A stretch of 64,000 bases of DNA from Psychrobacter sp. GP33 (lineage in GTDB: Bacteria > Pseudomonadota > Gammaproteobacteria > Pseudomonadales > Moraxellaceae): NCBI RefSeq assembly GCF_014119005.1, contig NZ_JACGYX010000005.1:62001-126000 (forward strand). Reading direction: 5' to 3'. A program made the position numbers and the translations under genes. The notes beneath the pieces are model-generated. The model saw nothing but the letters and a program-made list of their open reading frames with translations. It did no database searches and was not told the DNA's origin. Position 1 is the first letter of the stretch. Every line of letters begins with the position of its first letter. Of the stretch, positions 18,533-27,341 are shown one piece after another.

Positions 18533-18819
18533 AATCCTATCCTTTGTGTGCGTATAACAGCGCAGACGGTCGCTTATAATCTCAATGCGAGGCTGATAAG
18601 TACCATTACTATGTTTTTAACTGCGCGTTATTACGTCTATAAATGTATGGTCTGTCATCCGCTTACAGACTGTGCGGCACAATATAAGATAATAGTTAGG
18701 GCTACTGCAATATTTTTTTATGAATCAGTAGATTTTATATTTGAATATTGCTCTTTTTGGCAGGTAGGATGAGCAATAAAACCTAATAATTAGGCAAAAT
18801 AAACTAGAAAATAATTCAT
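18533..18819. other. Intergenic gap upstream of the symporter gene
   Basis: No gene is called. A 74-codon plus-strand frame exists but has no ribosome site or protein-like pattern. The region should hold the leftward symporter promoter; none could be assigned. The rest of the gap up to 18936 holds the fadE terminator. Confidence 0.4.
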
Positions 18820-18846
18820 AAAAAAAGCTACCTGATTCGGCAGCCT
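18820..18846 (-). terminator. Terminator of the fadE gene
   Basis: Read on the minus strand, GCTGCC pairs with GGTAGC (one mismatch), loop of six, then seven T residues. It lies about 90 bases past the fadE stop codon. Confidence 0.65.
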
Positions 18847-18936
18847 TTTTGTGGTTTTGTTAAGAGTCATTATCTTCTAGATGTTATCTTCGCAGCATTA
18901 TTCAGGAACTTTATTTTATAAAAAATACTGTCATTA

Positions 18937-21828
18937 CTATTCACTATCCTCTTTACTTCCGTGAACATTATCACGGCGTAGACCATCTTGCCATTTAGCA
19001 TCGCTGTGGTTTTCACTCATACGATTATTTAGAATGACCTCAGCGTCACGGGTACGATAATACAGCGCTTCTTCTTTAGTAGGTGCTTTATTAAAATCAG
19101 TCTGCCCCCTGCGTTCTTGAGTGGTATTTTGCTCACTCACCATTTTTACATCACCGTCAGGCTCATAACCATGATTGGGATTAGTATCCCCTGTTTGTGG
19201 TTCGGCTTGCTGATAATCTTGGTAGTGATCAGCACTGTTTTGATGATTAGGCAGCTTATTGTCTTCTATTGCTGATTCTTTATCGATATATGTACCATTT
19301 CTAATTTGAGCGTCTTTTTTTAATTGCGCATAGTCTGTCAATTTATCGACTGCATTTTCTAAACTGTGTGGATTGGTGCGTTCTTGTACTTGTTCTAAAT
19401 GCTCATCAAAAGTATCTGTTAACAACGAGTCAAAACGTAGCGCATTATAATGAATCAGCACTTCTGCTTCTTCTTCGCTAATGTCACCGTTTTGACTGGC
19501 TTCCACCACAAAATCTTCAAAAGTTAAACCCTCAAAGCTGCCTTTATGTTCTGCTTTTTTAAACCGTTGCCATAACGGCTCAACGGCCAATAGCGTCTGA
19601 TAGGCATTTTCCATACGGCCAGTAACATCATTCGGCTCAGTATTATAATAAACCATGGTTTTTAGATAATCGCGGAATGGATTGGCTTTAAAGTCATCCA
19701 TAAAGATATCGCCAAGTTGACGCTTTAGCTCGTCGCTCGCAGGTTTAAAAATACGACCGCTTGGGAAAGTCACAAAGCTGACCACGCCTGCCGCCATACG
19801 ATTGGGAAAATTATCAAAAAAGCTGACAAAGGCTTCTTGAATAGTAAATAAGCTGTGCTTTAATGCCACTTCCGCATGCAACTGCTCAGCTTTTGATTTA
19901 CTGCCGTATTGGTAAAATTGCAAAATAGCGGTGGCGATAAATAGATGACCATGAATATCAGCAAGACGACCGGATAGCATTTCTTTACGCTTTAAATCGC
20001 CAGCCAGTAAGCCCAGTGCCATGTCAGCCGTCAGCGCAAAGCTGGTGCTCAGACGGTTGATGTGTTTGTAATAAGGGCGGGTAAAGCTGTCGGCAAATAG
20101 GGGCGCATCATTACTACCGCCCATGTATCCTGAGACAAACGCTTTAGCACCACGATTAAAGGTATAGCCCAAATGTTTAAAGAATAAAACATCAAACGGC
20201 TTAATAGCTGCTTTTTTATCATCACTTTGCAGCAGTTGTAACTCATCAAATAAATACGGATGGCAGCGCATTGCCCCTTGCCCAAATATCATCAACGAGC
20301 GCGTTAAAATATTAGCGCCCTCAACCGTGATAGAAACAGGAATAGCATGATAAGGAATGGCTAAAAAGTTGCGTGGTCCCATTTGAATAGCGCGACCACC
20401 GACCACATCCATACCATGATTGACTACCACACGCATGGTTTCAGTAGCATAATATTTTGCCATTGCCGTCATCACCGATGGCGTACCACCTTGATTTAAA
20501 CCGCAGGTAACCAAGTGGCGAAAGGCTTCTAACATATAGGTTTGGCTGGCAATATAGCTGGTAACGTCTTGCACCCCTTCAAATTTACCAACGGATATTT
20601 TAAATTGCTCACGTACTTTAGCAAATGCGCCAACTGATAAGTAGGTCATTTCACTGGCTGATGTTGATAATGCCGGTAAGGAAATACCGCGACCTACGCC
20701 CAGACATTCCATCAACATCCGCCAACCGCGTCCTGCGTTTTCAACACCGCCAATAATATAATCAAGCGGAATAAAGACGTCAGTGCCATCAACCGTACCA
20801 TTCATAAAGGGTGAGCCACTTGGATAGTGACGAGGTCCAGTGATAACGCCTTCATGGCTTGCCGGTACAAGGGCGCAAGTGATGCCATAATCGGTTTTAT
20901 CAATATCCCCCAATAACCCTTCTGGGTCATACATTTTAAATGCCAATCCAACGACAGTGGCAATCGGTGCCAAAGTAATCCAGCGCTTGGAGAAATTCAT
21001 GCGCAGACCCAAGGTGTATTCGCCATCGTGAATACCGTAGCAAACCACGCCCGTATCAGGAATAGCGCCCGCATCAGAACCAGCTTCCGGACCTGTTAGC
21101 CCAAAGCAAGGAATCTCTTCACCTTTTGCTAAGCCCGGTAGCCAGCGCTGTTTTTGCGCATCCGTCCCGTAGTGCATTAATAGCTCACCAGGACCTAGCG
21201 AGTTTGGCACCATACAAGTGACCGCAGCGGTTGGCGAGCGTGAGGCAATTTTACTCATGATTCGGCTTTGCGCATAAGAGCTAAATTCCAAGCCGCCATA
21301 TTCTTTCGGGATAATCAGCCCCAAAAAGCCATTGTCTTTTATAAATTGCCACGCTTCTGGCGACAACTCTTTATCGTCATGTTGGATTTGCCATTCATCT
21401 AACATCGCGCAGAGGTATTCAACTTCATTATCAATAAAGCTTTGTTCTTCGTCCGACAGTTCAGGATAAGGATAATTGGCAAAGGTTTTCCAGTTTGGAT
21501 TGCCCATGAACAGCTCTTTTTCCCACCAGCTGGTACCCGCGTCGAGCGCCTCGCGTTCGGTGTCGCTCATGCTTGGCATCGCTTTACCAAGTGCTTTATA
21601 AACTGGCTTGGTAATCAGTGCACGACGAATGGGCGCAATCAATAATATCAAGCACAGGAGAGCAATAGGCGCACCCAAAATCAGTGACCATGGACTGATA
21701 TAGGCGGTGACCACTATCGTGATAATCGCCACGATACTGCCCGTTATGCGCGACAACGACTGCAAAAAGATGGCCAAAACGACGGCTAACTGAACCAATA
21801 GTGCCAAAATAAATAAGCCAATCGTCAT
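18937..21828 (-). CDS. fadE: Acyl-CoA dehydrogenase FadE with polar C-terminal tail
   Basis: The 963-residue protein begins with hydrophobic segments (about residues 2-70), as in FadE. The acyl-CoA dehydrogenase core follows with GFLGLIIPKEYGGLEFS, CFGLTGPEAGSDAGAIPDTG, the FAD/substrate segment ITLAPIATVVGLAFKM, and a FadE-type C-terminal domain (DUF1974) to about residue 830. FadE catalyses the first beta-oxidation step and is membrane-associated. It is about 150 residues longer than E. coli FadE (814): the end is a hydrophilic Asn/Asp/Gln/Glu-rich tail. An AAGGAGA ribosome site fixes the ATG. It is alone, not next to fadA/fadB. Call is firm; the tail is unexplained. Confidence 0.93.
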   Translation of the reverse strand: MTIGLFILALLVQLAVVLAIFLQSLSRITGSIVAIITIVVTAYISPWSLILGAPIALLCLILLIAPIRRALITKPVYKALGKAMPSMSDTEREALDAGTSWWEKELFMGNPNWKTFANYPYPELSDEEQSFIDNEVEYLCAMLDEWQIQHDDKELSPEAWQFIKDNGFLGLIIPKEYGGLEFSSYAQSRIMSKIASRSPTAAVTCMVPNSLGPGELLMHYGTDAQKQRWLPGLAKGEEIPCFGLTGPEAGSDAGAIPDTGVVCYGIHDGEYTLGLRMNFSKRWITLAPIATVVGLAFKMYDPEGLLGDIDKTDYGITCALVPASHEGVITGPRHYPSGSPFMNGTVDGTDVFIPLDYIIGGVENAGRGWRMLMECLGVGRGISLPALSTSASEMTYLSVGAFAKVREQFKISVGKFEGVQDVTSYIASQTYMLEAFRHLVTCGLNQGGTPSVMTAMAKYYATETMRVVVNHGMDVVGGRAIQMGPRNFLAIPYHAIPVSITVEGANILTRSLMIFGQGAMRCHPYLFDELQLLQSDDKKAAIKPFDVLFFKHLGYTFNRGAKAFVSGYMGGSNDAPLFADSFTRPYYKHINRLSTSFALTADMALGLLAGDLKRKEMLSGRLADIHGHLFIATAILQFYQYGSKSKAEQLHAEVALKHSLFTIQEAFVSFFDNFPNRMAAGVVSFVTFPSGRIFKPASDELKRQLGDIFMDDFKANPFRDYLKTMVYYNTEPNDVTGRMENAYQTLLAVEPLWQRFKKAEHKGSFEGLTFEDFVVEASQNGDISEEEAEVLIHYNALRFDSLLTDTFDEHLEQVQERTNPHSLENAVDKLTDYAQLKKDAQIRNGTYIDKESAIEDNKLPNHQNSADHYQDYQQAEPQTGDTNPNHGYEPDGDVKMVSEQNTTQERRGQTDFNKAPTKEEALYYRTRDAEVILNNRMSENHSDAKWQDGLRRDNVHGSKEDSE

Positions 21829-21960
21829 GACTGTCTCCTTAGCAAAGAGTGAATGAGTGAAGAGGAACAGCGCTACAAACCATAACCTGTCATGATAACG
21901 CTTAATAATGTAGGAAAAATAGGATTTACCTAGAGAAGAGTAAGCATTAGTAAATACATT

Positions 21961-22077
21961 TTAACCCATCATACAGAATACAGACACAAATCCTGCTAAT
22001 AATATGAGTGATATTGACGTAATTATCAATAATGAAACCGCTACCGTATGTGAACGCTGGTATCTGTTGTAATCCAT
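21961..22077 (-). CDS. Candidate 38-residue single-pass membrane protein
   Basis: An ATG-to-TAA frame of 39 codons lies in the gap between radC and fadE, on the same strand. Translation gives a polar, basic N-terminus of about ten residues (two Arg, one His, two Tyr) and then one uninterrupted hydrophobic stretch from about residue 11 to 37. This is the usual form of small bacterial membrane proteins. A moderate AGAGA lies about 7 bases ahead of the ATG. Nothing in the sequence proves translation, and hydrophobic frames arise by chance in AT-rich DNA. The gap of 335 bp otherwise holds no gene. Confidence 0.35.
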   Translation of the reverse strand: MDYNRYQRSHTVAVSLLIITSISLILLAGFVSVFCMMG

Positions 22078-22163
22078 AGCGTCGTCTCTAGCGTTGCCTC
22101 TATCTTTTAGTTATTGCTAATAACTCTAGATTTGTCCTTAGTAAAATTGTTGCCAGTAACGCT

Positions 22164-22847
22164 TTAGGCAAAAGGATAAAGCGCGTTTTCTGCATACGAT
22201 AAGGTATCGTTGCGCCCAACAATAATATGGTCGATAAGAGATAAATCGATTAAATCGCAGGCTTTTTTCAGCTCATCGGTTAAACGGTTGTCTGCCGCTG
22301 AAGGCTGAGCATCAGTGTGCGGATGATTGTGCGCGACAATTAACTGACTGGCAGAGTGCGTTAATGCATGACGCAGTACGTGCTTGATACAAACTGAGCA
22401 AGACGAGATACCACCGGTAAACAGTATTTCATAATTGAGTAAATTGAGTGCATTGTCCAAACACATTACCGCAAAAACCTCACGGTGCTCTCCACGTAAT
22501 TGGGTGCTGATATAATCTTTGACCACTTGCGAGCGTCCAAGCGCTTGCCCCGTTTTTAGCTGGCTGTCGAGATAACGCGTGCCCATCTCTAACGATGCCA
22601 ATATTTGCGCGTATTTAGCAGGACCAATACCGTGGCAGGCGAGGACCTCGTCTTTGGGCGCGGATAATAACTCAGCAAGACTACCGAAATGAGTAATGAG
22701 ATGCCGTGCCAGTTCGATCGCGGATTGCGATTGTGTCCCTGTGCGTAAAAATATGGCTAATATTTCAGCGTCTGATAAATGCGCTGCCCCAAATTTTAAT
22801 AATTTTTCTCTCGGTCGATCGTCTTCATGCCAGTCTTTAATGGCCAT
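22164..22847 (-). CDS. radC: RadC-family JAB-domain protein
   Basis: The preferred start is the ATG at 22847, with an AAAGGAA ribosome site, giving 227 residues that open with the typical RadC MAIKDWHEDDRPREKLL. A TTG at 22925 would add 26 atypical residues. The helix-hairpin-helix segment (ACHGIGPAKYAQI) precedes a JAMM metalloprotease-like domain with the zinc motif HNHP...PSAAD. It has the family length. Despite its name, the role of RadC in DNA repair is disputed. It is divergent from coaBC, the common genomic neighbour in gammaproteobacteria, where radC and dfp lie near each other. Confidence 0.92.
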   Translation of the reverse strand: MAIKDWHEDDRPREKLLKFGAAHLSDAEILAIFLRTGTQSQSAIELARHLITHFGSLAELLSAPKDEVLACHGIGPAKYAQILASLEMGTRYLDSQLKTGQALGRSQVVKDYISTQLRGEHREVFAVMCLDNALNLLNYEILFTGGISSCSVCIKHVLRHALTHSASQLIVAHNHPHTDAQPSAADNRLTDELKKACDLIDLSLIDHIIVGRNDTLSYAENALYPFA

Positions 22848-23025
22848 TACTATTCCTTTATTATTTTTTTGAAATGGTATATTGATAAGTGTTGTATAAA
22901 ATAAACATAAAATTATCGTAAGCAATTATCGATAAGGGCGGAAAATTTTACCCAACTTATCGCATAATTGTTACTATAAGCGCCATTTTATCCTTTAACT
23001 TTCTATTGTTGATAATGCCACGCTT

Positions 23026-24399
23026 ATGAAAAACATTGTGCTCGCTATCACTGGCGGTATCGCCGCTTATAAATCTGCTCTATTCGCACGCTTACTGATT
23101 AAGTCGGGCTACGAAGTGCGCGTCATTATGACGGCTGGGGCGCAAGCTTTTATTACTCCACTGACCTTACAAGCGTTAACGGGTAATGAGGTACATACCT
23201 CGCTACTTGATGAACACGCTGAAGCGGGCATGGGTCATATTGAACTTGCCAAATGGGCTGATTTGGTCATTATCGCGCCTGCTTCTGCCAATACGTTAGC
23301 AAGATTGGCGATGGGTATGGCAGATGATTTGTTGACCACAGTATGTCTAGCTACTACTGCGCCTGTCATCGTTGCACCTGCCATGAATCAGCAAATGTGG
23401 GCACATCCAGCGGTGAATCTGAATGTCATGACCTTGCGTGATATGAACTATCATATCATTATGCCAGCCAGTGGCGAGCAAGCGTGTGGCGATGTAGGGG
23501 CAGGACGCTTACCAGAGCCTGAACAGCTATTGGCTGAGCTGCGTCTGTTTTGTGCCCAGCAGACCATTCCGCAGCGGCTGTTGGGTAAAACCGTGGTCAT
23601 CACAGCGGGTCCAACGATAGAAGCCATTGACCCGGTACGTTATTTATCCAATCATTCCTCAGGAAAAATGGGTTTTGCCTTGGCACGCGCGTGTGTTGAA
23701 GCTGGTGCAGAGGTGATTTTAATCGCTGGCGGTAAAGTCGCATTACCGACACCGCTTGGCGTCACGCGCATTGATGTTTTATCTGCCGAAGAGATGCTTA
23801 TTACCGCGCAACAATGTGTGTCTGGAACTCATGCTGCATTGCAGTTTGAAGAAGAGCACGACCATGATCATCATCACGAGCATGACCATCATCATGACCA
23901 CAACCATGCGCACGATAACTGCGACTGTGGCGATGAGCCTGCTGACAATATATCAGATGATGATAATGCACTAATCGCAGATATTTTTATCGCAACTGCT
24001 GCCGTTGCCGATTATCGTACCGAGGCAGCAGCGCCGCAAAAGATTAAAAAGACCCAAGAGACAATGCACCTTAATTTGGTTAAGAATCCTGATATCTTAG
24101 CCACCATTTCCCATGCGCATCCAGAATTGTTCGTGGTTGGCTTTGCTGCGGAAACGCAAGAAGTACAGCGTTACGCCCGTGGCAAACTTGTTAGTAAAGA
24201 CTTGGATATGATTGCTTGTAATGATGTTTCACGTACGGATATTGGTTTTGCCAGTGATGATAATGCCATGCAAGTCTTTTTTGCCACCCGTTATGAGCAA
24301 GAGGTGGTCACGCTAGATAAAGCCCATAAAAATGAGATTGCTGAGCAACTAGTGGCGATAATCGGTGACACCTTAACACAACGTCAATATGGTGAATAA
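23026..24399 (+). CDS. coaBC: Bifunctional CoaBC with a His-rich insertion
   Basis: The 457-residue protein catalyses two coenzyme A steps: 4'-phosphopantothenoylcysteine synthesis (CoaB) and decarboxylation (CoaC). The CoaC half shows the flavoprotein start ITGGIAAYKSA, PASANTLARLA, PAMNQQMW and AACG-like EQACGDVGAGRLPEP. The CoaB half starts near residue 190 with TAGPTIEAIDPVRYLSNHSSGKMG and includes AAVADYR. Between LSAEEM and DIFIATAAVADY lies an extra ~50 residues containing 12 His in 19 positions (278-296), then Cys-Asp-Cys. E. coli Dfp is 406 residues, so the length excess matches the insertion. Divergent from radC. Confidence 0.95.
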   Translation: MKNIVLAITGGIAAYKSALFARLLIKSGYEVRVIMTAGAQAFITPLTLQALTGNEVHTSLLDEHAEAGMGHIELAKWADLVIIAPASANTLARLAMGMADDLLTTVCLATTAPVIVAPAMNQQMWAHPAVNLNVMTLRDMNYHIIMPASGEQACGDVGAGRLPEPEQLLAELRLFCAQQTIPQRLLGKTVVITAGPTIEAIDPVRYLSNHSSGKMGFALARACVEAGAEVILIAGGKVALPTPLGVTRIDVLSAEEMLITAQQCVSGTHAALQFEEEHDHDHHHEHDHHHDHNHAHDNCDCGDEPADNISDDDNALIADIFIATAAVADYRTEAAAPQKIKKTQETMHLNLVKNPDILATISHAHPELFVVGFAAETQEVQRYARGKLVSKDLDMIACNDVSRTDIGFASDDNAMQVFFATRYEQEVVTLDKAHKNEIAEQLVAIIGDTLTQRQYGE

Positions 24400-24452
24400 T
24401 GCTTGTTTTATAGTGGTAACCAATCTTTGCAGTACATTTTTTCTTTTACCAA

Positions 24453-25241
24453 ATGGCATTTATAATAATGGATAGCACCATTATCCAAATGGGATTGCTG
24501 GTTACGGTATTTATAGGAGCGTCAGTACTGCATGGCATTAGCGGTATTGGCTTTACATTAATAGCGACCACGGCATTAGCCAGCATTTACCCATTGCCTT
24601 ATGCCATTGTATTGGTTATTTTCCCCTCGTTATTACTTAATGCCACCACCTGGCTGATCGGTGGTGAGCGCAGTATTTGGCAGAATATTAGCCATTATAG
24701 TCGGCATTATTGGTTGTTAGCGTTGACCAGCTTACTTGGTAGTTTGCTTGGCGCTCAGCTATTATTGTGGGTCAATAGTACGTATCTGTTATTGTTACTG
24801 GCAGTGGTAATTGCTTTTTATGTTTTAAATTCGCTGTGGGGTAAGGCGATTGAGCTGCCTAATACTAAGTTTGTTCTGATCGCTGTGGGACTAAGCGCTG
24901 GTATTATTGGCGGCGCAACCAATGCCATGTCCGCCATGCTAATGATGTACTTGCTCTCCGCAAGTGACGAGAAAAACACCATCGCTAAGGTCGGTAATAT
25001 GTGCTATTTCTTAGGAAAATTGGCACAAATTATCATATTACGTGAGCCAATTATGGCGATGAGCCGTGCAGAATGGCAAATAATCTCTTTAATCAGCGTA
25101 CTATCTATTGTGGCAACATTGATCGGCATTCGCGTGCATCATTACTTACCGCAAGCACGCTTTCGTCAGCTTATTCTATTGATTTTAGCAGTTCTGGGGG
25201 TACGTATTGGCTGGCAAGGTATCACGGCATTGTTGTTGTGA
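24453..25241 (+). CDS. TSUP-family membrane exporter
   Basis: This 262-residue protein has about eight hydrophobic helices and the TauE/SafE pattern: the first half GASVLHGISGIGFTLIATTAL, the second half GLSAGIIGGATNAMSAMLMMYLL. It differs enough from the protein at 16.3 kb that they are distant paralogues. The ATG at 24453 lacks a visible ribosome site; an ATG 15 bases on is an alternative. It follows coaBC by 53 bp and may be co-transcribed. It is convergent with the deacetylase-family gene, with no clear terminator in the 56-bp gap. Substrate unknown. Confidence 0.87.
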   Translation: MAFIIMDSTIIQMGLLVTVFIGASVLHGISGIGFTLIATTALASIYPLPYAIVLVIFPSLLLNATTWLIGGERSIWQNISHYSRHYWLLALTSLLGSLLGAQLLLWVNSTYLLLLLAVVIAFYVLNSLWGKAIELPNTKFVLIAVGLSAGIIGGATNAMSAMLMMYLLSASDEKNTIAKVGNMCYFLGKLAQIIILREPIMAMSRAEWQIISLISVLSIVATLIGIRVHHYLPQARFRQLILLILAVLGVRIGWQGITALLL

Positions 25242-25297
25242 TAGTCCTATAAAAAAGTCCTTAAAATTGATGCCAATAGATTCAGTGATGTTAAAAA

Positions 25298-26206
25298 CTA
25301 TTCCGCAAAAAATATCTGTTGCGCCAAGCGAAAAGTATTACAGTGTGCCTCAACCACATCATCAATATCTTCTGAATAGCCACCGCCCATGACGATAGCA
25401 ACGGGTATATTTGCCGCTTTTGCTTGGCGTAATACGTACTCATCGCGCGCTTTGCAGCCTTCTTGCGACAATGCCAATTTACCCAGCGCATCCGTTGCCA
25501 AGACATCGACAGCGGACTGATAAAAAATCATATCGGGCACAAATTCCTGAATTAAGCGCGGCAACGTATCTGCCAGAATTTGTAAGTATTCAGCGTCACC
25601 TGTATCCGTTGCCAACTCAATATCAAGATCGGATATTTGCTTACGAAACGGATAGTTTTTGGCGCCATGCATACTAAATATAAAAACGCGTGACTCGTTT
25701 GCCATAATACTGGCATTGCCATTGCCTTGATGCACATCCAGATCAACGACCAAAATTCGCTGTGCCTGTCCACGCGCCAGTAATAAATTGCTGGCAACAC
25801 AAACATCATTAAACACGCAGAACCCTTCGCCATGATCGGCAAAGGCATGATGCGTACCGCCTGCGACATTCATCGCCACACCATATTGCTGTGCATAGAG
25901 CGCACATTCATACGTCGCGTGTGCAATATAACGCCCCCGCTCAACCAAAGTCGGCGTCATCTCAAAACCAATTTGGCGTGCTTCTTTGGCAGTCAAGGTT
26001 TGGGTTTTTAGCTTATACCAATATTCGGCAGTATGGGTGGTCAATACTTCTTCTTCACTTAATTTTTTTGGCGCAAAAAAGCTATCGTTTGTGATAGTGC
26101 CTTCCGCTAATAATCGTTCTGGAATCATAGTGTATTTTTGCATGGGAAAGCGATGTTTTTCGGGGACTGAATAACGAAAAATCTCAGAATAAGCAATTTT
26201 TAGCAT
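25298..26206 (-). CDS. Histone deacetylase family (AcuC-like) protein
   Basis: The 302-residue protein belongs to the arginase/deacetylase superfamily. Motifs include GGTHHAFADHGEGFCVFNDV (paired catalytic His), the zinc ligands in LVVDLDVHQGNGNASI, and a late GGGYS. These zinc enzymes remove acetyl groups from lysines or from small amines; bacterial members are often called acetoin-utilisation or acetylpolyamine deacetylases. The length matches the smaller bacterial class. It follows two uncharacterised genes on the same strand with gaps of 67 and 114 bp, so a three-gene transcript is possible. No substrate can be assigned. Confidence 0.9.
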   Translation of the reverse strand: MLKIAYSEIFRYSVPEKHRFPMQKYTMIPERLLAEGTITNDSFFAPKKLSEEEVLTTHTAEYWYKLKTQTLTAKEARQIGFEMTPTLVERGRYIAHATYECALYAQQYGVAMNVAGGTHHAFADHGEGFCVFNDVCVASNLLLARGQAQRILVVDLDVHQGNGNASIMANESRVFIFSMHGAKNYPFRKQISDLDIELATDTGDAEYLQILADTLPRLIQEFVPDMIFYQSAVDVLATDALGKLALSQEGCKARDEYVLRQAKAANIPVAIVMGGGYSEDIDDVVEAHCNTFRLAQQIFFAE

Positions 26207-26320
26207 GGTTATTTACTGTCTATAGGTTAGATGCTGTCATAAAAGATCGTTGAAAAAACTTGCGTATAAAAAATTACGTATAAAAGATATCACAAGGTAA
26301 AGCGGATATCAGTTACGTGC

Positions 26321-27274
26321 TTATTGTACAAACTGGGTGGGCAAATAAAACTGGCGCGAATCGGCTTGCTGGCGCAGCTCACTTAACAGCGTTGCCATGT
26401 CTTCTGCCGGGTCAGCGGTATTGACCAAGTCGCTAAATATCTCATAAGTGACCGTGGTCATGGCAATCACACTTTGCAATAAGTGCTCCATAATATGATC
26501 GTCGATACCGACCGCTTCAATATCAATGGCATTTTTATAGCGTATTTCGCCATCGTTGATATCCATCTCCAGATTACCTATCAGCATGTCATAATTGATT
26601 TGGGTAATCAGCAGCATTGCCGCGCTTTGATGGCTTTCAGGAATTAAAAACGGCAAAATGCCATAGACCGCCAGTAGATTATTGGCTTCTTGTACCCTAA
26701 ATAGATAGCCGCATTCGACTTGCTTGTTCCTCATCTGTAATGATAAATGGTGCGATTGCTGACTGTCCGATGCCCGAGGGCGATAATAAGTGTAGTGCCA
26801 GTCCTTATCATAAAAATATTGCTTCAGGTAGTCGACAATGGACATATCATTTGGAGCATCGACTTCTTGTGCTTCATGATAATTATCATTGGTATCATGA
26901 TTTTCTAAGCTATTCTTTTCTAAACGGCTGTTTTCTGAGGCGCTATTTTCCACATCTTTATCTTTTGAATGGTCACTATTAATATCGCTATTGGCATAAT
27001 TATCAGCGTCCTTGTCATCAATATCTGTATTTTCAGAATGAGCATTTTCAACATTACTATTTTCAATACTGTCAGCTTTAGTATTATCAATTTCTACATT
27101 TTCATCTTCAATGATGTCATTGTTCATATTTTCAGCTGCAACAGGATATACAGTAACATTAGAACGGCTACTGGTATCATTGTCTGCGCTGTCATCTTCA
27201 ACCACGCGCAACAATGCGGCAGCCAAGCGCCGTTTAATTTTTTGCCATAAGCTACGTTTATTGATAGGACTCAT
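26321..27274 (-). CDS. YbjN-like domain protein with acidic repetitive tract
   Basis: In this 317-residue protein residues 1-30 are basic (KIKRRLAAALL), residues about 54-145 form a low-complexity tract of Asp, Asn, Glu and Ser with repeated EN/DID/DKD units, and residues about 148-317 form a folded domain with the pattern of YbjN (sensory transduction regulator / secretion-chaperone-like) proteins: a tyrosine-rich strand segment, then LAVYGILPFLIP and a hydrophobic ITQINYDMLIGNLEMD. The domain assignment is tentative. There is no signal peptide. The tract length probably varies between strains. The two neighbours on the same strand are also poorly characterised or broad-function genes. Confidence 0.6.
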   Translation of the reverse strand: MSPINKRSLWQKIKRRLAAALLRVVEDDSADNDTSSRSNVTVYPVAAENMNNDIIEDENVEIDNTKADSIENSNVENAHSENTDIDDKDADNYANSDINSDHSKDKDVENSASENSRLEKNSLENHDTNDNYHEAQEVDAPNDMSIVDYLKQYFYDKDWHYTYYRPRASDSQQSHHLSLQMRNKQVECGYLFRVQEANNLLAVYGILPFLIPESHQSAAMLLITQINYDMLIGNLEMDINDGEIRYKNAIDIEAVGIDDHIMEHLLQSVIAMTTVTYEIFSDLVNTADPAEDMATLLSELRQQADSRQFYLPTQFVQ

Positions 27275-27341
27275 AACTGGTCTTTTATTAATAAGTGAAA
27301 ATAAGTAAATCGCTACTGTTCAATAATACTATAACGGTCAG

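Noticed and set aside
23851-23937. His-rich CoaBC segment as a frameshift artefact
   Set aside because: The frame is continuous on both sides, and conserved CoaB motifs resume in the same frame.
26969-27250. Plus-strand frame rich in Ile, opposite the acidic-tract protein
   Set aside because: It is the mirror of Asp/Asn codons on the other strand, which read as Ile/Val on the complement.
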